Position numbers and translations under genes: made by a program. This document shows positions 20,401 to 28,852 of a stretch of DNA of 64,000 nucleotides, piece by piece. Source of the DNA: Butyrivibrio sp. MC2021. Its GTDB lineage: Bacteria > Bacillota > Clostridia > Lachnospirales > Lachnospiraceae. Under the pieces are notes generated by a model that did no database searches, was not told the DNA's origin, and worked only from the letters and a program-made list of their open reading frames with translations. Every line of letters starts with the position of its first letter. Within the stretch, counting starts at the first letter, position 1. The DNA is taken from assembly GCF_000621605.1 (NCBI RefSeq), contig NZ_JHXX01000006.1, positions 124,001 through 188,000 on the forward strand. Direction: 5' to 3'.

Positions 20401-21187
20401 GGTTGGTCTTGATATCCAGATCAACGACGCTGATGCCAGCGGCAAGAGAGTAGGAACTCTTAACTGGGCAGACAACACAGGTAACGGATGGAGTTCACCT
20501 GCAGTATTCGGCACAATCGTTCTTACACAGGATGAGGAAGTAAAGGGCGAGTTCTATACAAAGTGGGGCAGCACATACTTCAAGTATCCTGACGGAACAT
20601 TCCACGTTGGATTCCTTGAGAAAGATGGATACAAGTACTACTTCAACAGCAAGGGCCACATGGTAAGAAAGAAATTTGTTACCGAAGATGACAAGGAATA
20701 TTACCTCAACGCTGAAGGACACGTAGTTATCGGCAAGTTCACAAAGGACAAGAAGTTCTACTACGCAGATGAGGAAGGCGTTATCCAGAAGAAGACAGAA
20801 GTTAAGATCGGTGCTGACTATTACTACTTCGATGCTAAGGGAGTAAGAGTAGACAAGCAGTTCGTAAGAGTAGACGAAAACACCATCTACTACTATGGCA
20901 AAGACGGCAAGAAGTGGTTCGGCGAGCTTCGCAGAAATAAGTCAAATTACTACTACTGCGATGATGCTACCGGCGCATTAAAGCTTGGATTCTTCGATTA
21001 CAAGGGACACACCTACTACTTCGACAAGAAGGACGGAAGAAGACAGTGCGGCTGGATCACAGTTGACGGCAAAGAGTATTATGCATTATCAAACGGTGTT
21101 ATCGTTAAGAATACCCAGAGATGGGTTGGCAAGTACTGGTGCACATTTGATGCAAACGGTGTTTGCATCAGCAAGAAACATCGCTGA
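17408..21187 (+). CDS. Secreted multidomain endo-1,4-beta-xylanase, GH10-CBM9-wall-binding repeats
   Basis: 1259 residues. ATG 17408 is preceded by AGGAGGG and a closer AAAGGA. Signal peptide 1-31 (ends AFA-A), then an acidic linker. Two homologous modules of about 110 residues (about 82-191 and 213-326) look like carbohydrate-binding modules of uncertain family. GH10 catalytic domain about 340-711: acid/base Glu510 in WDVVNEA and nucleophile Glu625 in VTELDF, with HVLVWHSQTPEL. A CBM9-type domain spans about 853-1045, and choline-binding-type wall repeats (YYFNSKGHMV, YYFDAKGVRV) run about 1047-1259. It cleaves xylan at the cell surface, held to the wall by the repeats. An inverted repeat TTGTGC/GCACAA (17348-17373) in the leader may be an operator. 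Confidence 0.95.
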   Translation: MHKKFLGMLSLAMAGVLVAGSLAPANLAFAADEELSLTDVAEEEAVLLESDGDEDWNEGSEEPGEQPIDNPEEPVPAEESTLKFVNRWNSNDTCGNKITFAGQYQEFVYEFPEGFETAVCNTIVVKVADQGNNVCFKLYDSGMNEMQANYSNSGSTEYEVVPKYDGDVKYLGVMSMASGEENYPYSITIKEINPDLTATGGEEETITYGPESMKFSQKWSGAEVEKNTLTFVETWDEYWFHLNRKFDAEKIKSITVKTSGQTASLAFKIYDDAGKELQAFYGKNNSNEYVIYPSATGTVTDFAFMAGDDNKSFPVEATIESVVFVEDTAVEEPSDNEVEYDIVNLRDEVAKIMGDDFIIGTAISYMEFADAKEMALVTKHFNGCTLGNELKPDSMIVKDVNKVKSYELNGEEVLFPELNFETPERYLDFFLDWNNEHPDKFIKIRGHVLVWHSQTPELIFHEDFDTNKPYVTPDVMNKRLEVYIREVANHFTAPDSKYKDLFYGWDVVNEAVSDGTGTYRNGNENSSWWRVYNSPEFIQNAFVYANKYYPANISLFYNDYNDTMTNKVNGICKLLEDVKATPGARIDGFGMQAHYQIANNDPSMEAFRTAAKRYAAIVDQVQVTELDFKGSRNSTDERLAKRYKDLYDTIRRLKDEGVNITGMTIWGVVDKHSWLQTANSAGGGASGNARQYPLLFDDHYKAKNAFYAIANPGELMPEVRNVTLLQLQGDDFDAGQSYDFKTDAGVVSFVPMWEEGGLAVRVEVEDTTVDDTDKITLYATDGSIKKTVVERSAATVTNLGYAAVLKLAVDNDKLAANQVKLDVVVTDGEKDFAFGDTQLKQGERSDYYAETVIKPLLAVKNGTVKVDAQELDAAWEKATPFVVAINGGAQATATAKALWDEENLYVLAEVQDSLLNKDASDAWEQDSVEIFVDENNAKASSYEEDDKQYRISYVNELSFNGTKCVAENIDSDVFVTDDGYRVVAALKWTDIAPAAGSKVGLDIQINDADASGKRVGTLNWADNTGNGWSSPAVFGTIVLTQDEEVKGEFYTKWGSTYFKYPDGTFHVGFLEKDGYKYYFNSKGHMVRKKFVTEDDKEYYLNAEGHVVIGKFTKDKKFYYADEEGVIQKKTEVKIGADYYYFDAKGVRVDKQFVRVDENTIYYYGKDGKKWFGELRRNKSNYYYCDDATGALKLGFFDYKGHTYYFDKKDGRRQCGWITVDGKEYYALSNGVIVKNTQRWVGKYWCTFDANGVCISKKHR

Positions 21188-21207
21188 TAAGTAAAAACGG
21201 TTTTTGG

Positions 21208-21239
21208 CGGGGCTTCGCATTATGCGAAGCCTCGTTTTT
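21208..21239 (+). terminator. Terminator after the xylanase gene
   Basis: A 13-bp GC-rich stem (CGGGGCTTCGCAT pairing with TATGCGAAGCCTCG, one G-T pair) is followed by TTTTT. Xylanase transcription probably ends here. Confidence 0.9.
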
Positions 21240-21304
21240 CCTTTTATGAAAGGTCGTAAATATGATATACTCTTCGTTGAAATACATCAGATGGAGATTT
21301 TTTA

Positions 21305-22822
21305 ATGGGTTTTAATTCCTTTAGATTTATATTGCTGTTCCTTCCTGCCCTCTTAGCCGGCTGGTATCTGCTTAACAGATTTGAAAAGCATGCAGTGGCG
21401 GACGTATTCCTTTGTCTTATGTCACTGTATTTCTATTACTCTTTTGGCGCATCCTTCCTGGTCATACTGCTTGTCAGCATGGCGGGGAACTATCTGCTTA
21501 GCTTTTTGATGGACAAGCTTTCCGGCAAAAAAGTTCTCATGGCAGCAGGAGTCATCTTTAACCTGGCTTTGCTGTTCTACTTCAAATATCTGGGATTTTT
21601 CATGGAAAATGTAAATGCCATTACCGGCGGAGCCCTTACCTCAAGACAGATCCTGATGCCCATAGGTATCAGCTTTTTTACCTTCGGTCAGATATCCTTT
21701 ATCGTGGACAGGGCCCAGGGCAAGGCGCCCCACTATCCGGTCCTTAAGTACGTCATGTACACAGCCTATTTTCCCAAGCTGATCCAGGGACCCATCGCAT
21801 TCCATGAGGAGATGATCAGCCAGTTCGAGGATAAGAGCCTGAGGCGCTTTAATCCCGATAATTTCGCGAGAGGCCTTATGTCCTTTATCCTAGGCCTTGG
21901 AAAAAAGGCAATTCTGGCGGATACACTGTCCAAAGTGGTGGTCTACGGCTTCCACTACACCTACTATATGGACACCATCACCGGGATTCTCGTGATGCTC
22001 TCCTACACCTTCCAGATCTACCTGGATTTCTCCGGTTACTGCGATATGGCAAGCGGCGTCAGCCTTATGCTGAATTATAAGCTCCCCGTGAACTTCAATT
22101 CGCCCTACAAGGCAGCTACGCCCAAGGAACTGTGGCAGCGCTGGCATATGACTTTGTCCAGATTTTTCATCAAATATGTTTACATTCCTCTTGGAGGCAG
22201 CAGGAAGGGCAAACTTCGCACCATGGTAAACGTCCTCATCGTCTTTGTGCTGTCAGGACTGTGGCACGGTGCCGGCTGGACCTACATCTGCTGGGGCCTT
22301 ATGCAGGGCCTTCTTGTAGTCTGGGACAACCTGGGTATCGTGGGAGTTAAGGATAAAGAGGGCAATAAAACAGGCAAGTTCCTCTTCAGGAAAGAGCCCC
22401 TTATCTGGATCCCTCATTTCCTGGGAAATGCCCTGACCTTCATTATGTTCGTTATCTCTCTGGTGTTCTTCGGATCCCAGAATATGACCTATGCTCTTCA
22501 GATGTTTAAGCAGTTTTTCTTCTTCACCTATCCCGGGTTCCTCTACAAGACCGCAGAGAACCTGAAGCTGGCGGAGAATTACCTGCCAAGACAGCTTTTT
22601 ACCCAGCTGAATATGGGTGATGGCATGCAGAACCTTATATATGTGGCGACTTTCCTGATCCTTCTTATTGTCAGCGGCTTCGTTATGACAAGGAAGAATA
22701 CTCAGGAGATCATAGAGGAGACCAGGTTCGACACCAGGACAGTGATAGGCCTTGCCATTATCTTTATCTGGTCCTTTGTGTCCCTGTCCAATGTCAGCAC
22801 ATTTATTTATTTCCAGTTTTAA
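21305..22822 (+). CDS. MBOAT family O-acyltransferase (AlgI/DltB type)
   Basis: 505-residue polytopic protein with the MBOAT pattern: an N-terminal hydrophobic pair, FFTFGQISFIVDRAQG, LDFSGYCDMASG, the RWHMTLSRFF core and the conserved His in LSGLWHGAGW. Such proteins move acyl groups, usually acetyl, across the membrane onto envelope polymers. ATG 21305 follows GGAG. The gene 18 bp downstream encodes an SGNH-like partner, the usual two-gene arrangement for polysaccharide or teichoic acid O-acylation. The polymer modified is unknown. Confidence 0.9.
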   Translation: MGFNSFRFILLFLPALLAGWYLLNRFEKHAVADVFLCLMSLYFYYSFGASFLVILLVSMAGNYLLSFLMDKLSGKKVLMAAGVIFNLALLFYFKYLGFFMENVNAITGGALTSRQILMPIGISFFTFGQISFIVDRAQGKAPHYPVLKYVMYTAYFPKLIQGPIAFHEEMISQFEDKSLRRFNPDNFARGLMSFILGLGKKAILADTLSKVVVYGFHYTYYMDTITGILVMLSYTFQIYLDFSGYCDMASGVSLMLNYKLPVNFNSPYKAATPKELWQRWHMTLSRFFIKYVYIPLGGSRKGKLRTMVNVLIVFVLSGLWHGAGWTYICWGLMQGLLVVWDNLGIVGVKDKEGNKTGKFLFRKEPLIWIPHFLGNALTFIMFVISLVFFGSQNMTYALQMFKQFFFFTYPGFLYKTAENLKLAENYLPRQLFTQLNMGDGMQNLIYVATFLILLIVSGFVMTRKNTQEIIEETRFDTRTVIGLAIIFIWSFVSLSNVSTFIYFQF

Positions 22823-22840
22823 GGAAGACCTGAATTACCA

Positions 22841-23932
22841 ATGAATAAAAAAGAAAAAACAACAAACTCAACTTCATTTATAAAAAGATTTCTGATAACC
22901 ATCCTGGCATTGATGGTGCTGGTGGCGGGCATTGTCTTTGTTTTTGACCCCTTCTATCACTATCACAAGCCCTGGCTGGGGCTGAAGGCGGTCCTCAACG
23001 ACAAGGAGTATCAGTGCATCGGAACCCTTCGTAACTTTGACTACGACTCCCTGCTGGTGGGCTCCTCCGTTATGGAGAACAACGACAACTCCTGGTATGA
23101 CAGTGCCTACGGCATCAAGTCCATCAAGGCCATAAGGAGCTACGGAGCCACAGCGGACCTGTGTTATCTTCTGGATGCCGCCTATGAGAGCCACGACATC
23201 AGATACGTTTTTTACAATATCGATCCTTCGTCGCTGTCTGCATCCCCGGAGCCTACCTACGAATCCACAGGCTGCCCCATGTATCTGTATGACAAGAATC
23301 CCTTCAACGACGTGAAGTACCTCTTTAACAAGGACGTGCTTCTGGAAAAGATTCCCTATCAGCTGGCCAATTCCTTTATAGGAGACTACAATGAGAACCT
23401 CTCCTATAACTGGGCGAAATGGAAGAACTTCGGATCGGAGCTGGCCCTGGGCCTCTACAACAGGGCGGAGGATGTGATCCCCATGATGGAGGAGAGCGCG
23501 TATCAGACTGAGCTTGATGCCAACATCGCTCTTTTGACAGAGCAGGTGGCAGCTCATCCCGAGACAGAGTTTATATTCTTTTATCCAACATATTCCATGC
23601 TCTGGTGGGACGGCATTGTGAGAACCGGAGAAAGAGATGCCTATATCTACAATGAAAAGCAGATGACCAAGGCTCTTTTATCCTATGACAACGTCCGTAT
23701 CTTCTGCTTCCAGAACGACAGGGAAGTGGCCACCAACCTGGACCTTTATATGGACACCATCCACTTTGCCCCCGAGATCAACAGGCGTATGCTGGACAAG
23801 ATCATCGCCGGAGAGGACGAGATGACCCTCGAAAACTATGAGGAAGTTCTGGATGGAGTAAAGAATTTTTCCCAGGACGTGGTGACAGATTACATCATCC
23901 CTTACGAGGAGCAGGGGCTTCTTCACAACTGA
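22841..23932 (+). CDS. SGNH-fold partner of the MBOAT acyltransferase
   Basis: 363 residues. One N-terminal membrane segment (RFLITILALMVLVAGIVFVF) anchors an extracytoplasmic domain. Block I of SGNH hydrolases appears as SLLVGSSVMEN, with Ser in the nucleophile position, and the C-terminal Asp-His pair as MDTIHFAPEI. This matches AlgX/DltD-like proteins that receive an acyl group from an MBOAT protein and place it on a glycan. Position directly after the MBOAT gene supports the pairing. Family assignment is by motif only. Confidence 0.75.
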   Translation: MNKKEKTTNSTSFIKRFLITILALMVLVAGIVFVFDPFYHYHKPWLGLKAVLNDKEYQCIGTLRNFDYDSLLVGSSVMENNDNSWYDSAYGIKSIKAIRSYGATADLCYLLDAAYESHDIRYVFYNIDPSSLSASPEPTYESTGCPMYLYDKNPFNDVKYLFNKDVLLEKIPYQLANSFIGDYNENLSYNWAKWKNFGSELALGLYNRAEDVIPMMEESAYQTELDANIALLTEQVAAHPETEFIFFYPTYSMLWWDGIVRTGERDAYIYNEKQMTKALLSYDNVRIFCFQNDREVATNLDLYMDTIHFAPEINRRMLDKIIAGEDEMTLENYEEVLDGVKNFSQDVVTDYIIPYEEQGLLHN

Positions 23933-24020
23933 GCTTTCGGCGAAAGTTTGCGAATACAGCAAAACGTGGTATCATTGATTGGCAAAAACAAATTCACATT
24001 TACATAAAAGGAGTTTTATA

Positions 24021-24263
24021 ATGGTATATAAGACAAAAGGCACCTGCTCAACTAAGATAGATATTGAGGTTGAGGGTGGTATTATAAAGAGTGTTGCCTT
24101 CACCGGCGGCTGCAACGGCAATCTCAAGGGCATTTCCAAGCTGGTGGAAGGAATGAAGGGCGAGGACGCCATTGCCAAGCTTCGCGGCATCAAGTGCGGA
24201 TTCAAGGACACTTCCTGCCCGGATCAGCTCTCATATGCCATCGAGCAGGCAATGAACCAGTAA
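24021..24263 (+). CDS. TSCPD domain protein
   Basis: 80 residues from ATG 24021 with AAAGGAG 7 bases upstream; an in-frame start 42 bases earlier lacks a ribosome site. The protein contains the hallmark TSCPDQL with conserved Cys residues (TKGTCS, GGCNGN, GIKCGF). Small TSCPD proteins of this kind are common in anaerobic Firmicutes and have no established function; the cysteines suggest metal or redox chemistry. A MurG-type gene follows 24 bp later. Confidence 0.85.
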   Translation: MVYKTKGTCSTKIDIEVEGGIIKSVAFTGGCNGNLKGISKLVEGMKGEDAIAKLRGIKCGFKDTSCPDQLSYAIEQAMNQ

Positions 24264-24287
24264 CTTTGGTGGAAGAAGGATAAAAAA

Positions 24288-25364
24288 GTGAGTGAGAATA
24301 CTAAGACTATAGTACTTACCGGCGGTGGAAGTGCGGGACACGTAACTCCCAATATAGCCCTTATTCCGGCTCTGAAAAAGGCTGGCTACGAAATCTTTTA
24401 CATCGGCTCCTACAACGGAATCGAGAAAAAGCTTATAGAAGACTACAATATTCCATACTTCGGAATCGCCACAGGCAAGCTTCGCAGATACTTTGATCCC
24501 AAGAATTTCTCTGATCCCTTCAGAGTACTCAAGGGCTTTACAGAGGCTGTGACCCTGCTTCGCAAGATCAAGCCCGACGTTGTGTTTTCCAAGGGCGGAT
24601 TTGTCAGCGTTCCCGTTGTCAGGGCAGCAGGATTTCTCAAGATCCCATATATTGTCCACGAATCAGACATGACTCCCGGTCTTGCCAACAAACTCAGCAT
24701 GACCGGCGCCAAGAAGATCTGCTGCAATTTCCCTGAGACCATGAAGTCTCTTCCCGCAGACAAGGCGGTTCTCACAGGAACCCCCATCAGAGAAGAGCTG
24801 GGAATGGGCTCTCCCGAGGAAGGCAAGAAGCTCTGCGGATTTACCGATGACAAGCCCGTTCTTATGGTCATCGGCGGAAGCCTTGGAGCACAGTCCGTCA
24901 ATGAGACAGTGAGATACGCTCTTCCGAGACTCCTTCCCGATTTCAACGTGGTCCACATCTGCGGCAAGGAGAAAATGGATAACCTCAAGCTCTCCGTTCC
25001 CGGCTACAAGCAGTTTGAGTATGTAAAGAACGAGCTCAAGGACATTTTTGCCATGGCTGACATCGTAGTATCAAGAGCCGGCGCCAATTCCATCTGCGAA
25101 CTTCTGGCACTTAAGAAGCCCAACATCCTTATTCCACTGTCCACCAAGGCCAGCAGAGGCGACCAGATGCTGAACGCCCGCAGCTTTGAGCAGCAGGGAT
25201 TCTCATTGGTGATCGACAACGATGATCTTGATGAGGATATCCTGGTGGAGACCATTCAGGATCTGTATGAGAACAGAGAGAAATATATCGAGAACATGAG
25301 TAAGAGCAGCCTTCACAGCGCTACCGATACCATTGTTCAGATCATCAACGAAGAGATTCAGTAA
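24288..25364 (+). CDS. murG: UDP-GlcNAc:lipid I N-acetylglucosaminyltransferase
   Basis: 358 residues, GTG start at 24288 after GAAGAAGGA. It is a GT-B glycosyltransferase of the GT28 family that converts lipid I to lipid II on the inner membrane face. The N-terminal GGGSAGHVTPNIAL loop, FSKGGFVSVPVV, HESDMTPGLANKL, the GGSLGAQSVNE nucleotide loop and SRAGANSICELLALKKP are all characteristic of MurG. It stands outside a division and cell-wall cluster here; a second MurG elsewhere in the genome is possible. Confidence 0.93.
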   Translation: MSENTKTIVLTGGGSAGHVTPNIALIPALKKAGYEIFYIGSYNGIEKKLIEDYNIPYFGIATGKLRRYFDPKNFSDPFRVLKGFTEAVTLLRKIKPDVVFSKGGFVSVPVVRAAGFLKIPYIVHESDMTPGLANKLSMTGAKKICCNFPETMKSLPADKAVLTGTPIREELGMGSPEEGKKLCGFTDDKPVLMVIGGSLGAQSVNETVRYALPRLLPDFNVVHICGKEKMDNLKLSVPGYKQFEYVKNELKDIFAMADIVVSRAGANSICELLALKKPNILIPLSTKASRGDQMLNARSFEQQGFSLVIDNDDLDEDILVETIQDLYENREKYIENMSKSSLHSATDTIVQIINEEIQ

Positions 25365-25382
25365 TTATCATAAGACAAAATA

Positions 25383-25426
25383 AAGCACCGAGCGTTCTCA
25401 TAGGAGAGGGCCAAGTGCTTTTTTTT
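25383..25426. terminator. Bidirectional terminator between murG and a GGDEF gene
   Basis: AAGCAC pairs with GTGCTT and an inner TTCTC pairs with GAGA. Eight T residues follow on the plus strand. The opposite strand also ends in a T-rich stretch and faces the convergent GGDEF gene. Confidence 0.8.
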
Positions 25427-25440
25427 GAATAAATAATAAA

Positions 25441-26607
25441 TCAGGACTTCAATGCCTTAATTCTTTCGTGGAAGGCATCCGTCTGCTGATGCTGGATCTC
25501 TTTATCCTTGTATAGATTTTTATCCGCCTCTATAAGGGCCTGATCAATGCTTATGGAAGTGTCGGTACATTCATACATTCCCAGGCTGAAGGAAGGGATA
25601 AAACTGATCTCTTTGGAGTTTTCTATCTTGCTATTCAGTTTTTCCCTGAAATTCTCAGTAAGGGCCTTATCTCTCGTGGCAACTATAAACTCATCACCGC
25701 CCCATCTGGAAGCCATGGCGTTTTTGGAAGCTGTAATTTTGGCGAGGGCGTCTGAAAAGGCGATCAGAGTCTTGTCGCCCTCATCATGTCCCAGAATATC
25801 GTTGATACTCTTGAAGAAATCGATATCTATCATAATTATGCACAGCGGGTGGGTGTCGTTTACGTTTTTTATCTCCTCTTTAAAATATTCGGAGATCCTG
25901 ATCCTGTTATTCAGCCTTGTGAGAGCATCGGTATAGATCTTGGAGTCCTGAACATCAACGAAGATCTTGACCACCACGGGAATAACACAGAGCTCAATGG
26001 AGGGAAGTCCCATAAGAAAACCGATCAGAAAGCCGCTTAAGGTAAAAAAGATGATGAAAAAGATCTGGGTTCTGTACTTCCTTTTTTCAATCCTGGTCTT
26101 GGACCTGTGCATCTTGATGGCTGATATTATGGTGGCCATGATCAGGTAAATATAGTCAAACCAGGTAATTGTAATGATTGCAGGCTTTACCAGCAGTATC
26201 TCATTTATTTCAAAGAGGTTTTTATTGAAGGGTGTGAAGATGAGAGCCATAGTGATCAGCAGCGGGATAGAGGTCACCACATACCATTTAATGGCATATT
26301 TGCGGCGCTGCCTGGTGTCTGTGGATACATAGATGAACCAGAAATAGCATGCCCAGGTCATGGAAGCAAATCCCAGCTCAGTGACCAGTGTCACAAACCA
26401 TACGGGAAAAGACGTGTAGAAGGTCGGGAACAGGAATCTTAAGTCTACCAGGCCATAAACCATGAAGGAAAAGAGCATGCATCTGAAGGCAAAGGCCTCC
26501 CTCTGATCACCGATGGTTTCCTTTGTTTTGAAAAAAATGATGCCAATAGTGATCAGATATACAACTATTATAAGGACCACAAGAATATTTATCTGCATCT
26601 CAAGCAT
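25441..26607 (-). CDS. Membrane-bound diguanylate cyclase
   Basis: 388 residues. Residues 1-215 contain about seven hydrophobic helices, a sensor of unassigned type. The C-terminal GGDEF domain (about 225-375) has an intact RWGGDEF active site and metal-binding IMIDIDFFKSIND, so it should make c-di-GMP. I see no RxxD inhibitory site before the signature. It forms a single-gene unit. Unlike the RGDEF protein at the left end of the window, this one looks catalytically complete. Confidence 0.88.
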   Translation of the reverse strand: MLEMQINILVVLIIVVYLITIGIIFFKTKETIGDQREAFAFRCMLFSFMVYGLVDLRFLFPTFYTSFPVWFVTLVTELGFASMTWACYFWFIYVSTDTRQRRKYAIKWYVVTSIPLLITMALIFTPFNKNLFEINEILLVKPAIITITWFDYIYLIMATIISAIKMHRSKTRIEKRKYRTQIFFIIFFTLSGFLIGFLMGLPSIELCVIPVVVKIFVDVQDSKIYTDALTRLNNRIRISEYFKEEIKNVNDTHPLCIIMIDIDFFKSINDILGHDEGDKTLIAFSDALAKITASKNAMASRWGGDEFIVATRDKALTENFREKLNSKIENSKEISFIPSFSLGMYECTDTSISIDQALIEADKNLYKDKEIQHQQTDAFHERIKALKS

Positions 26608-26715
26608 AGCTTAATCTCCATGGAGTGATGGACATACTGCGATAGTTTATTATAGCAAATCTTTATCAAAAATCCGTTAACAAATAAATAAAAATACATT
26701 AAGAGATAATTGTTC

Positions 26716-26743
26716 TTGAAAGATTTTCACAAAGTGGTACAAT
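26716..26743 (+). promoter_or_regulatory. Promoter of the Ig-like protein gene
   Basis: TTGAAA (26716-26721), a 16-bp spacer and TACAAT (26738-26743), about 60 bp before the start codon. Confidence 0.55.
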
Positions 26744-26802
26744 AGCAAAGTTGCGCTGTCTATTTCAGCGCCTATAAATATATAATTCAGGAGTATTTAG
26801 AA

Positions 26803-27258
26803 ATGAAAAAGAAAAATGTGATCAAATGGTTAAGCGTAGCAGTTTTCACGGTACTGGTTTTCGCCCTTGTTTACTCTGTTTCAGGTAAGACAATGAACGC
26901 AGAGAAGGACCTTGAGGAGATGGCAACAGTTACTACAGCAAGCACACAGCAGAACAAGATTGAGTCACTGGTTCTTTCAAATGTAGATGATCTTGAGATC
27001 GGTGTTGGAAAGCAGGACACAGGAATCTATGCTAAGGTTGAGCTTGGCGAGGATGCTGATCTTACAGCAGAGGATATTGTTTTTGTTAGCTCTAACCCCG
27101 AAGTTGCTGAGGTTGTATTCGACAGAGTAACCCGTGCAAACAGCGTTTACTGCGTAATCAGAGGCGTTACCCCCGGCGAAGCGGAAATCTACGCCGTAAC
27201 AGCAGAGGGAGAGCTTGAAACTCCTCACAAAAAGGTAGTAGTTACCGCAAATAACTGA
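26803..27258 (+). CDS. Small membrane-anchored protein with Ig-like (Big_2-type) domain
   Basis: 151 residues. The N-terminus (KKKNVIKWLSVAVFTVLVFALVYSV) is a signal anchor or uncleaved signal peptide. Residues 50-150 have the beta-rich pattern of bacterial Ig-like group 2 domains: VFVSSNPEVAEV followed by IRGVTPGEAEIYAVT, matching the usual S.N..VA.V...G...G.a.I.a. form. It is probably displayed on the outer membrane face as a structural or binding module. ATG 26803 follows AGGAG. It is a single gene with its own promoter and terminator. Confidence 0.7.
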   Translation: MKKKNVIKWLSVAVFTVLVFALVYSVSGKTMNAEKDLEEMATVTTASTQQNKIESLVLSNVDDLEIGVGKQDTGIYAKVELGEDADLTAEDIVFVSSNPEVAEVVFDRVTRANSVYCVIRGVTPGEAEIYAVTAEGELETPHKKVVVTANN

Positions 27259-27267
27259 TATTATATA

Positions 27268-27303
27268 AATGCCTTTGTTCTTGCTTAAGAACAGAGGCAT
27301 TTT
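27268..27303 (+). terminator. Terminator after the Ig-like gene
   Basis: AATGCCTTTGTTCTT pairs with AAGAACAGAGGCATT, one mismatch, loop GCTT, then TTT. Confidence 0.8.
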
Positions 27304-27328
27304 AAAGTTTTGAATTAGTGGTGAACGA

Positions 27329-28681
27329 ATGAAAGTCTTTGTAAGGGATAAAGAATTCTATAAAACACTGGTGGCCTATGCGCTGCCAATAGCGCTTCAG
27401 CAGCTCATAACCGTGGGCGTCAACATGGCGGACAACATCATGCTGGGGCAGCTGGGAGAGGCCCCCATGAGCGGAGCCACCCTGGCCAATAACTTTATTA
27501 CCATCTTTCAGATCATGTGCATGGGCCTTGGCATGGGAGCCAGCGTCCTGGTCAGCAGATTCTTCGGAATGAAGGACAAGCTCAATATGAAAAGGTCTGT
27601 GAATATCATGTATAGGCTCCTCTTTGTGGTAGCCACCTGCTTTGCACTGGCAACGGCTCTGATGCCCGGTGAGATCATGGGCCTCTTTACATCGGAGCAG
27701 GATGTCATCAGCCAGGGAACAGGCTACCTTCTTATCTCCATCCCCTGTTATTACTTAAACGGCTATGCCGTCACCTCCAGCATTATGCTGCGAAGCGTGG
27801 GCAAGGCCAATATTCCCCTTTTATCCAGCTGCTGCTCCTTCTTCATCAATATCTTCTTTAACTGGGTATTTATCTTCGGTAAATTGGGAGCTCCCGAGAT
27901 GGGCGTCAACGGTGCGGCACTGGGAACATTGCTGGCAAGAGTTGTGGAATTCGCCATAATCATGGGCTTTTTGCTATTTGTAGACACCAATATCGGCTTC
28001 AGGCTCAAGGACCTGACCCTTTCTGTAAAAGAGCTCCTTGGGGAGTACATCAGAATTTCCATCCCGGTTCTTATTTCCGACACACTTCTTGGTCTTGGAA
28101 ACAGCGCCGTGGCAGCAGTTATGGGACACATCGGAGCCACCTTTGTTGCGGCCAACTCCATAACCACCGTGGTAATGAGCCTTGCCACCGTTGTCATCCA
28201 GGGTATCAGCCAGGCCAGCTGTACCATCACAGGCATCACCCTGGGAAAAGGAGAAGTGGAAAAGGCCAGAGAGCAGGGCAATACCTTTGCGGCACTGGGA
28301 TTCATCATCGGCGGCTTTGGATGTGTGCTTATCCTGGCCATCTCAGACCTGGTGGTGGGAGCCTATAGGATTACCCCCGAGACCGCGGCCCTGGCAAGAG
28401 ACCTGATGCACGCCGTGGCTATTACCATCTGGTTCCAGGCGGCCAACAGTATCCTCACCAAGGGTACCCTAAGGGGCGGCGGAGACACCAAGTTCCTGAT
28501 GGTGGCGGACATCATCTTCCTCTGGGTATGCAGTATCCCCATGGGAGCACTGGCAGGCCTTGTATTTAACTGGCCCGGATTTTGGGTATTTATCATGCTG
28601 AGGATCGACCAGTTCATCAAATGCTTCGTCTGCGTAATCCGTCTTAGAAGCGGCAAGTGGATCAAGCGAATTAAAAACTGA
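27329..28681 (+). CDS. MATE family efflux transporter
   Basis: 450 residues and about 12 membrane helices in two homologous halves, the normal size of a MATE transporter. The N-terminal ALPIALQQLITVGVNMADNIMLG and the mid-protein pattern ISIPVLISDTLLGLGNS are typical. These proteins export drugs or metabolites in exchange for Na+ or H+. ATG 27329 has only a modest upstream GGTGA. It is unrelated in domain content to the larger MATE fusion at 35.5-38.2 kb. Confidence 0.9.
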   Translation: MKVFVRDKEFYKTLVAYALPIALQQLITVGVNMADNIMLGQLGEAPMSGATLANNFITIFQIMCMGLGMGASVLVSRFFGMKDKLNMKRSVNIMYRLLFVVATCFALATALMPGEIMGLFTSEQDVISQGTGYLLISIPCYYLNGYAVTSSIMLRSVGKANIPLLSSCCSFFINIFFNWVFIFGKLGAPEMGVNGAALGTLLARVVEFAIIMGFLLFVDTNIGFRLKDLTLSVKELLGEYIRISIPVLISDTLLGLGNSAVAAVMGHIGATFVAANSITTVVMSLATVVIQGISQASCTITGITLGKGEVEKAREQGNTFAALGFIIGGFGCVLILAISDLVVGAYRITPETAALARDLMHAVAITIWFQAANSILTKGTLRGGGDTKFLMVADIIFLWVCSIPMGALAGLVFNWPGFWVFIMLRIDQFIKCFVCVIRLRSGKWIKRIKN

Positions 28682-28852
28682 CATTTATAATTTTGAAGCC
28701 CTTTTGCACCTGGAGGAAGAAGCCCGAAAAGAGGCGGGGAAACAGGCCTAAAAATGACCATCCATTCAGTAGTTTATTAATTTCAGATAAACTAGATAAA
28801 ATTAAAATTATATTTCCTCAGAAAGCCACATTGTATCCGCAAAATCAGATAG

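Noticed and set aside
22874..23557. A 227-codon frame opposite the SGNH-like gene
   Set aside because: It lies wholly antisense to the MBOAT partner gene; a Val/Gly/His-rich product is typical of a shadow frame.
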